From Rhizopus sp. PT2906 (taxonomy: Eukaryota > Mucoromycota > Mucoromycetes > Mucorales > Rhizopodaceae), in assembly GCA_025529335.1 (NCBI GenBank), contig JAMYHX010000084.1, forward strand, positions 1-64,000: DNA of 64,000 nt, given 5' to 3'. The notes under the pieces are model-generated. The model was given only the letters and a program-made list of their open reading frames with translations. It was not told the origin of the DNA and did not search any database. A program made the position numbers and the translations under genes. Shown one piece after another: positions 21,081-34,053 of the stretch; the stretch's first letter is position 1; each line of letters begins with the position of its first letter.

Positions 21081-23813
21081 TTCCTCTTTTAAAATAAAAT
21101 AATTTGGAATTAGATCAATATAATAGCAATTTATATTGCTGTGTAGTATTCAAACATCCTCTTAAAGAATATCCTATCGTTTTATTTCTCGCTCGTACAG
21201 TACTCCACCCCAAAGTTTGTCTTCCAACTTGGCAAATTCGCTTTTCGTACAGCCCAAAGTTCGTTTTATTTCAGCAATGAATATAAAAAAACTAAAGCTT
21301 TACCCAAGAGTCTGAAGATTCGTTTTTATCTGAAAATGATTTTCCTATGAATATGAATAGTGTGAAAAAAAGTAATGCAATCAATTACCCGAGCATATTA
21401 TACCTGCTTGTTGGCCCTCTCGTAAATTAGCATAATTCAGCTGTTGGCCAGGTCTTCCACTAGGTTCTCTACCATTACATTATCGAATGGTGATGCAGAA
21501 CTACAAAGCGCTAGAAGCCCGTCCATTTAAAATGATCTCGGCGCAAGATTTTTGTTATTGATGGCGGCAGTTCGCCATTGAAATTGTTTCTACTGAATGT
21601 AGAAAGCTTTTTATTATGTGCAGAAAAGTCCTATTATCCAAATCTTGTTGCAGCTGTGGAAACCCACTATTCCCTGCTGTAGAAACATAACTTGAAAGAC
21701 GGTTTAGCATGGGTGGCGTTATTGAGTTGGAAGCAACTGCACTGCGATCTAGTGGTGTTCCTAGTACAGGGAACTCGCTTAAATCAGCTATGAATAGTTG
21801 TTAAAACCAGTTTTTTGGACGACCGAGATATTGGGTGGCAGTGTCCGTTGTACGCTTCCTTTAATAAAAAAAATGAATCATATTGTTCTTTATTAATCAA
21901 TGAAGCGAAGATAAACAAGATGTATATTACAAATACAACCAAAATAAGTGATGAAGGTATGATGATGAAAATAAAAATAGAACAATTATTGGTAGTAATG
22001 CTTCATTATACATTGTCTGCTTCTGTTGGTAATGGAGGATACGAAAGAACACAGGCTGATCAAATTGTGAGAAATCAATTGGGAGTGAAAGGCACTATTG
22101 TGGGGGGATATTTGTTTTTGACACCATCGGTGAAACAACTCAATAATACAAAGCAGCTTATTGAAGTCCATTAGATACTTCAAAATATCGTCAACGCAGC
22201 GAGGAGCCAAGTTTTTGGTGTACACTTGGTGCAATCAAAAATAGGCCAATGCTACGGGCGTTACCTCTACCCATTACTTACGATGTAGTCCAACAAAGCT
22301 ATTCAATGTGTAGCTCAAACTAAACATGGCTTTATGAAGTTACCATCTTGGATTGTTTCTTTTCAAGGAGAAGAAGAGATAAAAAGAAATGTTGTTATTG
22401 ATGTATTTATTCTAATTTTATGCTGTCAGTTTGATCAACAAGGCCACTTATGATAGGTTCGTATTTTATATCAGAGAGAGTGAACTGGACGGTTTAGGTT
22501 AGAGAGACTTTGGTAGTGTGAAGTTGTAAAATGGTATCACATGTAGCATTGGCCTATTTTTGAGTGCATTTTTGAGTGCACCAAGTGTTTGCTAAACAGT
22601 ATCCCTGCCAAGTTTTTCAGATAAACAGTATAAGACTCCTCACATCGAAGGCGAGTAGAAAATTCAACATTGGGATTCTTCAAACATTAACCTATTTTTC
22701 CGTTAAGACTAAACCTACATGAGTAAAAGGTACAGCCTGTGTAATTCTTGCAAGTTACTAGTTGATCAAACTCCCAAGCCCCGAGCTTTGCCAACATATA
22801 ACTGTTAGTTTCAGGTATATCTTGTTCTAAGCGCTTTATGTGTTATGAAGATGGCAGTTCGAACAGATGCGGTGCGTTGCTACACTATTTTTTTGGATAT
22901 ATTTGACAGGCCTAGTTCGAGAGAACCCTCTCAAGAATTTCACATTGTTATTTTATGGCTTATTACACCCCTTTTGCAACAAATATTCTTCAAATTTGCA
23001 AAGTGTCATGAACCACTCTGTCTGAATCTAATTTCGGACGGAGACCAAAGCGAATTTGGTAAGTTGGAAAACGAACTTTGGGAGTGGAGCCGCTGTACGT
23101 GTGTCTAGAAATAGTTGGGCCCACGGAAGACGCGTACTTGTAGTCGTATGATTGAAGAAACGACAAAGGCAGGCATTTGTATTTGCCGTTGATGCTATGA
23201 TGACAGGAGATCAAAAGCTTTCGCTGGGCTTTTTGTGGAACAAATAAAATGCCTGCATTAATTTGTAATTCATTTCTAGTGTAACTTTTGGTTACTATAA
23301 AGTACAGGCAAACAACATTTGTCAACTTCTTTTTCCTATTGAATGACGCGTTAAATTGTTTGAATTTACAAATAAGCAAATATAGCAGTTAAAGAATCAT
23401 TTATCGTCTCAAATTCAAACTGTATAAGGTAGCGCTAACTAAAAAAAAAAGACTCTTGGTATTGCTAAGTATATACTTCTTAGTTGGATAAAGAAGCCTA
23501 AAATAAAAAGCACTGCACAAAACATTAATGAAAAACAGGTCAATAAGGTAAATCAAAAGAAGGGCTCCTTTACATCACGAAAATAAAAGATAACCTTCTT
23601 ATTAAGCGCGAAAGAAATTTCTTGATCGAATTATTTCCACTACTTTTAAAAGCCCTTGTGACGGTTCTATATCTTGACTTCTCTTTCTCTCTATCTATAT
23701 ATATATATATCTCGCCTTGTAGATCTTCACTTTTTTTGCTATACCCCTATTCTCTCATTCTCTCTCTCTTTCTTTCTCCTTGAAGCAAAGCTTTGCTTTT
23801 CTAAACACAAATT
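21081..23813. other. Gene-free stretch with repeat relics
   Basis: No gene can be supported over 2.7 kb. Open stretches at 21815-22174 (plus) and 22990-23379 (minus) have no recognisable domain and no splice partners. The 22223-22587 inverted repeat (listed separately) suggests a decayed transposable element. The last 200 bp, with a TA run at 23691-23710 and CT-rich DNA, is the polo kinase promoter. Confidence 0.45.
22223..22587. repeat. Inverted repeat, possible MITE or hairpin element
   Basis: The left arm (22223-22255) and the complement of the right arm (22543-22587) match over 33 bp: CACTTGGTGC...AAAAATAGGCCAATGCTAC. One base differs (AATC versus ACTC), and a 12-bp GAGTGCATTTTT insertion in the right arm is a tandem duplication. 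The loop is about 287 bp with no coding content. It resembles the ends of a small non-autonomous DNA transposon, but no flanking target duplication is obvious. Confidence 0.6.
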
Positions 23814-26737
23814 ATGAACAAGGAAAACAGACGCATCTATTCTCATCATCGTTCATCTCAAGGACAAGGAAAACTAGAGCCCTTGAGAGTCAATCTTCCC
23901 GTAAAAAAACAGATCATCTCAACTGAAGAGCAGCCTCAACAAAGAAAAGCTTTACAACCAGCGGTAACCAATACCGATCGCGCTTCTATCAGAGTTCAGC
24001 ATAGACCAGATCCAACCAAGTCTAAAAAGCGAGTTGCCTCTGAATTAGTTGATGAACGATCAGTACCTAGCATTATTCATGATGTCAGACGAAACTTGAA
24101 ATATCAAAAACATGAATGTATTGGCCTGGTAAAGGAAGAAAAGAAAGGAAAAAAGAGTTACGCGACGCGCTTGTATATCACTAACTTTTTTTTTTTTCAA
24201 AGGGAGGCTTTGCAAAAGTTTTTAGAGTTACGAATGAGCATGGAAAGGAATATGCAGCCAAAGTGATAGCAAAGGCATCTTTATCGGATAAAAAACGTAA
24301 AGAAAAGCTTTTAGCAGAGATCAATATTCATCGATCGTTGCTTCATGAATATATCGTACAGTATCACAGCTGCTTTGAAGATAAATCATATGTATATATC
24401 ATTACGGAATACTGTCAAAATGAAGTAAGTTTTTTATTGTCATAGTGATATGTGTGTACTTACACATCAAAGACGTTGAATGCAATGTTAGTTAGGAGAA
24501 GAAAGCTAACAGAAGATGAAGTTCGTTATATTATGGGACAAATTTTATCAGCAGTACGATACATATCCGATAATCGCATTGTGCATCGAGATATCAAGCT
24601 TGGCAATGTATTTTTAGATAAAAACATGAACTGTAAGTTGGGGGATTTTGGTCTTTCAGCTCGTCTGGTGAATGAATTTGATCGTAGAAAGTAAGAGATA
24701 TAACACCTATTTATCAAGTTACTGATCTCTAATCATATGATTAGAACAACTTGTGGTACACCTCACTACATTGCGCCTGAGATCCTTTTTGATTCCACTG
24801 GCCATAATCATAGAGCTGATATGTGGTCTTCTGGAGTCTTGATGTACACTCTTTTATTTGGAAAGCATCCATTTCATCACGATGAGCGTAGAAAGCTATA
24901 TCAGTAAGCGGTATACAATTTTACCTTTATTTATCTAATGATTGTATTGTGTAGAATCGTAAAACAGAACAAGGATAGTAATACATTTAGTTTTCCTTCA
25001 GAAGATTTTCATGTCTCAGCAGATGCTAAAAACCTGATTTCTTCATTATTAGTGAATAATCCCGGTAAGGAATTGACTAGTTGATGTATTAACCTACTTA
25101 CTTAATAAAAACACAGACCTTCGACTTACTGTCACGCAAGCCCTGAAGCATCCTTTCTTTTTGTCGCACAATATTCCTGAAAATTTACCAAGAGATGCTC
25201 TATTTAAGCAGCCTTCTCACAAAAGTCTATATCCGAGCGAATATAACAACACATCCTCACAATCCAAGGTGGCTGATTCCATACGGCATGCCGCAAATGA
25301 AAATGAAAGTTATGTTGATCAAAGTATACAGCCACCCTTAGAATTACTTGAAGGTACGATACACGACATAAAAGGGGAAAACAGTGCTAATGTCATAAAA
25401 CAGAGGTTGTCCTGGATCACCGTACACATTTCCCTATTAAGCAAACATTATCTCATACTTCGCGTATGGTTATACCCAAACCCAATATACCCAGTGCGTC
25501 GCTGAAAAGGTTTGAAAGTTGCAAAAAAAGGAAAAAGAAAATAAAAGGGTATGATGACTAACATTAAATAGGAAATATAGTAATATGGACAGGGATATTT
25601 CATCATCTGCAGCTAAAAGGATCAATACTCATAATAATAATACGAATGGCGCCAATTCTGTTGCTGTTATCGCACGACAAGATGTACCGACCCATGATGC
25701 TACAGATCATATGGATACGATAAAAGGTAGTTCAACAAAGCGTGCAAATGCCTCTGCTACTACAACAAAGAAAATTACAGAGCCAGCAATCGAACGGATA
25801 TCAAAGCAGAGTAAAGGTAACAATTAAAAGGAAGGTATTGGATTTCACTTATAAATCAAAAGCACAAACAGGTCGAAAACCAATTATAGAGGAAATGGCT
25901 GAGAAATTGAAAATCATGATTGAAAGAAAAGAGATAAGACCGGTTCCTAATAAGAATGAGATTGAGAGTTATAAGGAAGGGAAAATTGAATGGAACAGAG
26001 GAAATGTATTCATTAAAAGCTGGCTAGACGGATCAAAAAGATATGGTTTTTGTTATTGTTTGAGTGATGACACTTTGGGTGCTTTATATAATGACGGATC
26101 GACCTTAACTACACATGATGAAAAGTAAGCTTAGTCATATCTATAGAACTCTTATAACTTATGAAATGCATAGGCACTATTATTATCTTTATCAACAGCA
26201 GCACTCTACGGGCTATATTGAATCTACGTATACGCACGACCAATTTCCTGCTAACTTGGAAAAGAAACGTCATATATTACAGCAATTCAAGTATTATAAT
26301 GTAACCAACTTGGATGTAGATTATGGAACGCCCAAGGCAAGCTATCCTACAGGCACGCATGTCTTGAAGTATGCTGTGGATAAAAATGCTATATCATTTA
26401 AATTAAGCAACGGTGTTGTGCAGGTATGATATCACAGGCGTAGCTTATCTTTACACATGAATGCTTATCAGATTGCTTTGTTACATAGTTTAACTTTTTT
26501 AATCACAACAAGCTGATTCTTTACGATGGAGGGAGAAAACTAGTGTTTATAGATGAAAACAAAAGCCTATCACATCACCATACGATAGATGCCCTGTATT
26601 CAGATAATCATTCTCTCATTGAGTGTATTAAGAGCGGATATCAAATGATAAAGGCACAAAATGAGATACGTCTGGAAATATTACGAAATGAAAGATGGAA
26701 AAGGTATAAAAAACTAAACACAATACCTTTACGATGA
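23814..26737 (+). CDS. Polo-like kinase
   Basis: Eleven exons (23814-24128, 24203-24424, 24473-24690, 24745-24903, 24955-25064, 25117-25353, 25404-25509, 25572-25816, 25872-26124, 26174-26423, 26513-26737) encode 779 aa. The kinase domain (about residues 98-358) has a GLGGFAKVF P-loop, AAKVI lysine, HRDIKLGN catalytic loop, DFGLS, T-loop TCGTPHYIAPE and HPFF end. Two polo boxes follow: WNRGNVFIKSWLDGSKRYGFCYCLSDD (about 577 on, here broken as WNRGN...KRYGF...LSDD) and HVLKY...ISFKLSNGVVQ...LILYDGGRKLVF near the C-terminus. Such kinases control mitotic entry, spindle poles, cytokinesis and septation. The linker between kinase and polo boxes is long and low-complexity. The N-terminus begins MNKENR and has KKR-type basic clusters. 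Confidence 0.92.
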
Positions 26738-28957
26738 AAATCAAAAGAAATATCGAGGTTGGCAGTGTTCAAGAAAGCAAATGGCTACTTTCAAACTATT
26801 TATCAATGAATAAATCCTAGTATATTCAAAGGAAAGAGTACAGTGTATATAAGAATGTCGACTATGTTGTCTCTGCGTCTTTTTAAGTTTATTCATTTAG
26901 TATGTGTATCCGACAAAGATAAACCCTTACTAAGATTTCCTTGTATGGTATATCTTAAGTAAGCAAAGAATAAAGCTTACAGCCAATAGATGTGCGTTTT
27001 TATTTAAACTACACCTTATCGTGATTCTAATCTCCCTTAAAGCTTTGAACTGAAAACAATCCAGTAATTGTTATATTGTGTTAAAATCCTGACTGTGTGT
27101 TAGTATCAAGCCGTCAGGGTCAGAGATGACCTTTGCCCACTCACCATCAACCTTTCTAATCTATGTTCGCTGCTCTTCCAGGAGACATTTTTCGAGTTAT
27201 CTGCCAAAATCAGTCACTATAACGCTGAGTTTATAAACAAGACCTCATCCTTCCTGAATGAAAGAGAAATTGGCCATGATACCATTAATCGGGGTAATAG
27301 ACATTTGAAGAGAAATGCTGCTAAAATTTTTTAATTAGATTCGGTCGTGGCTTCTTAATTGCGATGGCAATTTAACGTTCCCGCCATGATTACACTTATG
27401 CTGCACGATCTGATTGGAAGATAACTGTTTTGTTTCAGCTCCATACCAATATGGAGTATCATCTCGAGGCAAAAGGGATCCACACGAGTCGAAATATTTG
27501 CAGTGATAAAAAAGCTTGAAGAGTGTATTCAGACAGACAAAGAAGAACAAATTGAAAAGAGCAAACTATGAATAAGGGAACTATCATCTGCGTTTCAGTT
27601 TAGAATGTTTTTTCTTTTTGGAATGGAGAATAGTACGATAGCTGGTAAATGGATGATACATTATAATTATTTACTTGCGCCATAGCTAATGTAGTACCAT
27701 TCTTTGCTTCCAAAATTAATGCTTTGTACAAAAGAAGAGGGTGTATAACTTTAGTGAATTTAAATAACTAATCAACATAATATCGACAGATAGATAAAGA
27801 AAAAAAAAAAAACTTACATGAGTCCCTTTCATAATTTGAAATGTTTATCAGAAAGTAAGTCATGATGAGGTCGATTTGTGAATATTAGTTGGCATAATTT
27901 ATGCTATATATGATGAGCTACTTCAGTTACGTAAAAATGATCAGCTAATTGTGCTCGGCCAATCCAAGTTTGGAGTAAATGTGATCCCAAGGTCCAGGGA
28001 TGTCTCGTAAGACGTGTAAGAATGGTCATACAACTATATAAATAACTTTATCGAGCGTGCACTACATAGGATGTACCACAAGAAAGGTATATCCCAATAG
28101 AGCAATCGATGGTGCAATCCTTCAATGTTATTGTGCACTTTGCGTAATGATGAATGTGGGAACTAACTGTGAGAACCGAATGTGAGAAAGATGCTTGCTT
28201 AGATTAAAATAAGCTACATATGTGTGTGTGTGTGTCCAAAATGAACTATAATAGGGTTGTTATGATTATTGTCATGGGAACGCGCTGCTATGATATGCAT
28301 ATCTGTTACTACCTAGACAACACTGTCGCTCTTTCTATAATCCAGCATTTCTTTTTGTTTTTCCAAAGCGGCGAACTTTATTGGATCATTCGATTGAGCA
28401 ATCATATGCCTCTAGTTTTGTAATCGCATTCCTTTTTAAGATATGTCAAACTGCGGTTTAATATGTGGTGATGCCTTTGACGAATAAGATATCTTGTAGC
28501 TGACACCATCCTTAAGGTGAACCAATAGATTTAATGTGCTACTATATCTAATACTATGGAAACTTTAATATAATCTTCATCACACAAAAGTGGCAAGGTA
28601 TTTAGAGAGATACTTGGTCTAAAAGAATGAATACATGATGATAAATAGAACTTGAGTGATATATGATGACATTTTTATAATGTATCTTGTCAAAGATAAG
28701 CAAGATCATAAGAGAAAAACTTTTTCTACTGGAAGCTTCGGAGATCAATCAGTTGCTATGGAATTAAAATGGCTAGATCTCTTTTTTATGAACTCGATCA
28801 TATATAAAGGCCATCTAATTGCTGCGATCGAAGAGGTTCTTTTCTTTATCTTACAAAATCCGGGTCTCTGGCCACAACAACAGTCTTTCGATAATTCTCT
28901 CCCTTTTTAACTTTAAAAAGGCAACCCACATATATCAACTCTCTTTAATTAATAAAT
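26738..28957. other. Intergenic, no gene seen
   Basis: About 2.2 kb without supported coding sequence. The right end is the permease promoter: TATATAAAG at 28801-28809, about 150 bp before the start codon, and a GATAAG at 28695-28700 that could bind a nitrogen-type GATA factor. A minus-strand open stretch at 27335-27550 has no domain. A GT run is at 28219-28234. Confidence 0.5.
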
Positions 28958-30583
28958 ATGGACAACGAAAAAGTTCAAGTAGTCAGCGAAACAACCACTA
29001 TCGAGCATGTCGATACTTACAAGTCTGAACAATCCACCACAGAAAAGCGTCACTCTTTAAAGCGTGGGCTTAAGGCTCGCCACATTCAAATGATTGCTTT
29101 GGGCGGTACAATCGGTACCGGTCTCTTCATGGCTTCTGGTAAAGCTATCGTAAATGGCGGCCCTGGTGGTGCTATTGTTGCTTATGGTCTTGTCGGTATC
29201 CTCGTCTATTGTGTTATGATGAGCTTAGGTGAAATGGCTGCTTTAATTCCTGTTGCTGGCTCCTTCTCTCATTTTGCTACTCGTTTTGTTGACCCTTCCT
29301 TGGGGTTCTGCGTCGGTTGGATTTACTGGGCTAATTGGGCCGTTGGTGTCGCTGTAGAGCTTACTGGTGTTGCCATGATCATGGAATATTGGGTCAAGTC
29401 TGTCAACAGTGTCATCTGGAGTGTTATCTGTCTTGCTATTCTCGTCGCTATCAATGTCTTTTCTGTAAAAGGCTATGGTGAAGTTGAATACTGGATGTCA
29501 TTTATCAAGATTTTGGTCGTCGTTATTTTCATCATTGTTGGTCTCTGTGTTGATACAGGAGCTATTGGTGGTGTCAACATTGGCGTCTCAAACTTCCATT
29601 TGCCTGGTGGCGCCTTCCCTCATGGTTTCCTCGGTGTATTCAATGTATTCATTACCGCTGCCTTCTCTTTCAATGGTGTTGAAATCGCTGGTATCACTGC
29701 TGGTGAATCTGCCAATCCTCACAAGACTGTCCCAGCTGCTGTCAAGCAAGTGTTTATCCGTATTGTCTTGTTCTATGTCCTTTCCATCTTGGTTATTGGT
29801 CTTGTCATCCCTTACACTAACACTCAACTCTTGAACGGCTCCAAAGACATTTCTGTCTCTCCATTCACTCTTGTCTTTGAAAAGGCTGGTGCCGCCTGGG
29901 CAGCTGATTTGATGAATGCAATCATTTTGATCACCATGGTCTCTGCTGGTAATTCAGGTGTCTACTCCTCCTCCCGTACTTTACTCTCCTTGGCTGAAGA
30001 TGGATATGCTCCTCGATTCTTTACACGTGTCAACCGCTTCGGTATCCCTATCTGGTCTGTCTTGGCTACCTGTTCAATTGGTTGTCTTGCTTTCCTGACC
30101 TCTCTTTTCGGATCCGGTGTTGTTTTCAACTGGTTAACTTGCTTGACTTCACTTGCCGGTTTGATCACTTGGGTTTCCATCTGCATCACCCATATTCGTT
30201 TCCGCTTAGGCTACTTGGCTCAAGGACGTTCGCTTACAGCACTTCCTTACGTTGCTCCTCTATTCCCAATCTGTGATATTATTGTCATCGTCATTGGTAC
30301 AATCATCATTTTTGGTCAAGGTTATGCGACCTTCATCGCTCCTATTCAAGCCTCTAATGTGATCTCCAGTTACATTGGTTTAATCCTTGCTGTTGTTCTC
30401 TATGTTGGACATAAGTTATGGAAGCGCCCAGGTTTCGTCAAATACGTCGACATGGACTTTGAAACAGGTACTATTCAAGACACTGTCCTTGATATTCGCA
30501 AGGATGAAGGATTAGATGAAAATGGCAATCCTCTTCCTTTGTGGAGACGTATTTGGAACAAGTTTATAGATATCGTTGCTTAA
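28958..30583 (+). CDS. Amino-acid permease (YAT family, APC superfamily)
   Basis: An intronless frame encodes 541 aa. A polar N-terminus is followed by LKRGLKARHIQMIALGGTIGTGLFM, the family signature at the first membrane helix (here quoted in pieces RHIQMIALGG and TIGTGLF). About twelve hydrophobic segments follow, with EMAALIPVAGSF, FNGVEIAGITAGES and SAGNSGVYSSSRTL blocks. Fungal YAT transporters take up amino acids by proton symport at the plasma membrane. It is closest in appearance to basic/general amino-acid permeases, but the substrate cannot be told from sequence. The hydrophilic C-terminus is typical. Codon use is biased, so expression is probably high. Its lack of introns contrasts with neighbours. 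Confidence 0.93.
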   Translation: MDNEKVQVVSETTTIEHVDTYKSEQSTTEKRHSLKRGLKARHIQMIALGGTIGTGLFMASGKAIVNGGPGGAIVAYGLVGILVYCVMMSLGEMAALIPVAGSFSHFATRFVDPSLGFCVGWIYWANWAVGVAVELTGVAMIMEYWVKSVNSVIWSVICLAILVAINVFSVKGYGEVEYWMSFIKILVVVIFIIVGLCVDTGAIGGVNIGVSNFHLPGGAFPHGFLGVFNVFITAAFSFNGVEIAGITAGESANPHKTVPAAVKQVFIRIVLFYVLSILVIGLVIPYTNTQLLNGSKDISVSPFTLVFEKAGAAWAADLMNAIILITMVSAGNSGVYSSSRTLLSLAEDGYAPRFFTRVNRFGIPIWSVLATCSIGCLAFLTSLFGSGVVFNWLTCLTSLAGLITWVSICITHIRFRLGYLAQGRSLTALPYVAPLFPICDIIVIVIGTIIIFGQGYATFIAPIQASNVISSYIGLILAVVLYVGHKLWKRPGFVKYVDMDFETGTIQDTVLDIRKDEGLDENGNPLPLWRRIWNKFIDIVA

Positions 30584-31182
30584 TTTTGTAAATAATGTTT
30601 TCAACAACATATGCAACAAAATTCATGTATATAGTAATATTTAGTTTTTAATATCAAAATTACATTCTTATATATATTCATAATAAAATCATCCTTTCAA
30701 CAAGAACCCAAAAAAGTGTATTCTATTGAGCTATTTCGGGGTTTATGAGTAAACTCTTGGCTTTTTTTGGCTGATAAACTGAGCCTTACGATCACACAAG
30801 GTAAAGCTGCATGATGGTTAGTCTTGTTGACCAGATAGTGTTATGATTAGTTTAGTTTAATTTTTAAGCTTGTAAAGATTTGTATACACACAGGATATAT
30901 TTAATATCTTCGTCATCTTTTATTATCAGAAAAAAGAAGTGATCTGGTAATACCTCCGCTAAAGACGCTGCTCAGCATCAAGTAAAAAAATTTCATTTGC
31001 TCATATAAAAAGAAGTAACACCAAAGGAACAATCGTTGGTTAGTATAAAAACTGTTCTTTTTCACAATACATTTCTCTTAGAATCATTCTAGACGACGCT
31101 TTATAAACAATAAATCCTTACGTCCTTTAACGTATTCAATCACCTATCAAAAACTCTCTTACAGTTTATTTTTATACCATTC
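30584..31182. other. Intergenic
   Basis: Permease 3' flank (AATAAA-like at about 30681) and promoter of the acyltransferase gene, with TATAAAA at about 31042. Nothing else recognised. Confidence 0.5.
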
Positions 31183-32586
31183 ATGACAACCACGAGACAA
31201 GCAAGACCACTGGGATTATTGGAAAAATATCAATTGTCCAAACATTTTCTCAATGCTTACGGTAGTGTTGCCTTTTCAGCTGAACTGGAACATCCAATAA
31301 GAGAAGATCAAGAAGACATGAAGCAATTTTACGTAGCTTGGCTCTTGCCTGCATTAAAAAAGCTAATAGAGAAGCATTCAGCACTCAGTTTAGTCGCGCG
31401 AGATGCATATACAAGTAATCCTCGCTTAGAGATCCTGAATAGCATTAATTTGTCTGAAGTTTTGGAAATATCATTTGAAGACACGACCATTGAGAAGCTT
31501 ACTCAGGAACAGTGCTCAAAAGATTTTGATCTAAACATGCTCACTCCACTCTGGCAACTGAAGATTGTACCTCTGAGTCAAAGTCGCTGTTTAGCAGCAC
31601 TTGCATTGAATCATGTCATTGGCGACGGCAATAGTCTCCGTGTATTTTGGATGGAACTCTTGGAAGCGTTGGAATCACATGATCAGGACAAAGGCGTAAA
31701 TAATCAGATTATACAAACGCCAGAACATTTGGAAGCGCCTTTGACTCTTGAGTCATGTGGCCTGCCTACTCCATCACTTTTAACAGACGTCTTGCCTGTT
31801 TTAGCCAAAGGTTATCTCGAATCTGTGTCTCAAACTCTACTCGGAGATACCGAATGGAGAGGTGATTTCCCTGCTGTCGATGGAGAAGCACACAACACAG
31901 AAATCAAGATGAACAAGATAAGCCGAGAAAAGTGGACAAAGATACTAGCAGAAGCCAAGAAGCGTCAAATATCTGGTCATGCCATTCTTCAAACCCTTCA
32001 TGCCTTGACATGGGCTACTCTTTATTCTGATTCTAAATGGAATACCATAAGCATGCATACACCCATTAACTGTCGTCCTTTATGTAACCCGCCTATTCCT
32101 CAAACACAAATGGGAAATTTTGTAGGTTCCTATGAAAGCCAATGGTCATTAAAACATCTTGGACGAGTGATTGCAGTCGATGATGATAAGCTGGTTTGGT
32201 CAATGGCAAAGGAATACTATGATAACTTACAAAAGAACAAGATGAATTCAGTCAAACTTTCATTACTGCTAAGCTATTTACCAGAGTTCCCTACATCCTA
32301 TTGTGATTTCTGGACATCAAAACGGAAATATGCCATGAAGAGAAAGGGAGGAATAGAACATTCAGACTTGGGTAGAATAGCATGGACAGGCACACGTTGG
32401 AGATTAGTATCAATGTATTTCTGTCAGAGTGCTCATACATATAGTGGTGCCCTTGGTATACAATCTATATGCTTAAATGGTGAATTATATTATACCCTTT
32501 GCTGGCAAAAGAATGCATTGGATAAAGATAGAATAGACGCATTTAATAGAGCACTTGATCACTTGGTGGACAAGATAGCAAAATAA
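31183..32586 (+). CDS. Alcohol O-acetyltransferase-like (BAHD/condensation-fold) protein
   Basis: An intronless frame encodes 467 aa. It starts PLGLLEKYQLSKHFLNAYGSV, like fungal AATase-family proteins, and has the catalytic HxxxDG motif (NHVIGDGNSLRVFW, about residues 144-157). A second conserved zone, HTPINCRPLCNPP then MGNFVGSYES, matches the floor-loop region of this fold. Such enzymes transfer acyl groups from CoA thioesters to alcohols or other acceptors; here the acceptor is unknown. No signal peptide is seen. Upstream is a TATA box; downstream the Cdc42 start is 168 bp away. Confidence 0.75.
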   Translation: MTTTRQARPLGLLEKYQLSKHFLNAYGSVAFSAELEHPIREDQEDMKQFYVAWLLPALKKLIEKHSALSLVARDAYTSNPRLEILNSINLSEVLEISFEDTTIEKLTQEQCSKDFDLNMLTPLWQLKIVPLSQSRCLAALALNHVIGDGNSLRVFWMELLEALESHDQDKGVNNQIIQTPEHLEAPLTLESCGLPTPSLLTDVLPVLAKGYLESVSQTLLGDTEWRGDFPAVDGEAHNTEIKMNKISREKWTKILAEAKKRQISGHAILQTLHALTWATLYSDSKWNTISMHTPINCRPLCNPPIPQTQMGNFVGSYESQWSLKHLGRVIAVDDDKLVWSMAKEYYDNLQKNKMNSVKLSLLLSYLPEFPTSYCDFWTSKRKYAMKRKGGIEHSDLGRIAWTGTRWRLVSMYFCQSAHTYSGALGIQSICLNGELYYTLCWQKNALDKDRIDAFNRALDHLVDKIAK

Positions 32587-32753
32587 GTACAAATAAATAG
32601 GGAATAACCATCTATGTGTGTGATACACTTCTTTGATTTCTTTATTTGGTGTTTGTGTGTTGTTAAAAATTGGGTTACTTTTTTTATTCTTTTTCTCTTC
32701 TCTCTTCTCTCTCATCTCTTTATTTTTTAAATTCTCCTCCTTTTTTATAAACA

Positions 32754-33550
<797 letters not shown>

Positions 33551-34053
33551 ATAAACAGTACTCTTATATCTTTTACTATGGTATTGCTTAAAACTCAGAC
33601 AATAGTAGGCTATCTTTTGATTATATAAATATTTTATATATATATATATATATATCTTTACGATAGAAGAACAAGTCAAGATGAGAAGATGAAATGGGGA
33701 AAGAGACGGAGAGAGGGAAAGGGAAAGGAGAAGTGAAAGAAAAAAAAAAAAAAAAGAGAGAGAGAAAGAGGAGGTCTAAGGTTACGTGTCTGGGGTTTAA
33801 TGATTTGTAAGTAAATCATCAGAATTAAATCATGCCCCCAGAAAGAACAAGTGGTTTCTTTAACTCTTGCTTTATAGTATTAATCTTTTTTTTTTTTTGC
33901 GCAAAGCTGAATTTTAAGTGATTGGTGATGGTGGCTTTTACGTGAGGCCTATTGGTTTATTTTTTAAACTTTTTTCCCTCTCCTTCTCTCTTTCCGCTCT
34001 CTCTTTGCTTTTTTTTCTTTCTTTGTTTAAAAGGGGAAAAAATAAACATAAAC
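33551..34053. other. Intergenic with simple repeats
   Basis: Contains a (TA)n run at about 33632-33653, a purine-only stretch (GA/A rich, 33690-33775), and CT-rich DNA before the SR gene start. It is the SR protein promoter; no coding sequence. Confidence 0.5.

Noticed and set aside
21815..22174. 119-codon plus-strand open frame
   Set aside because: No domain, no splice partners, overlaps repeat relics; codon use unlike neighbouring genes.
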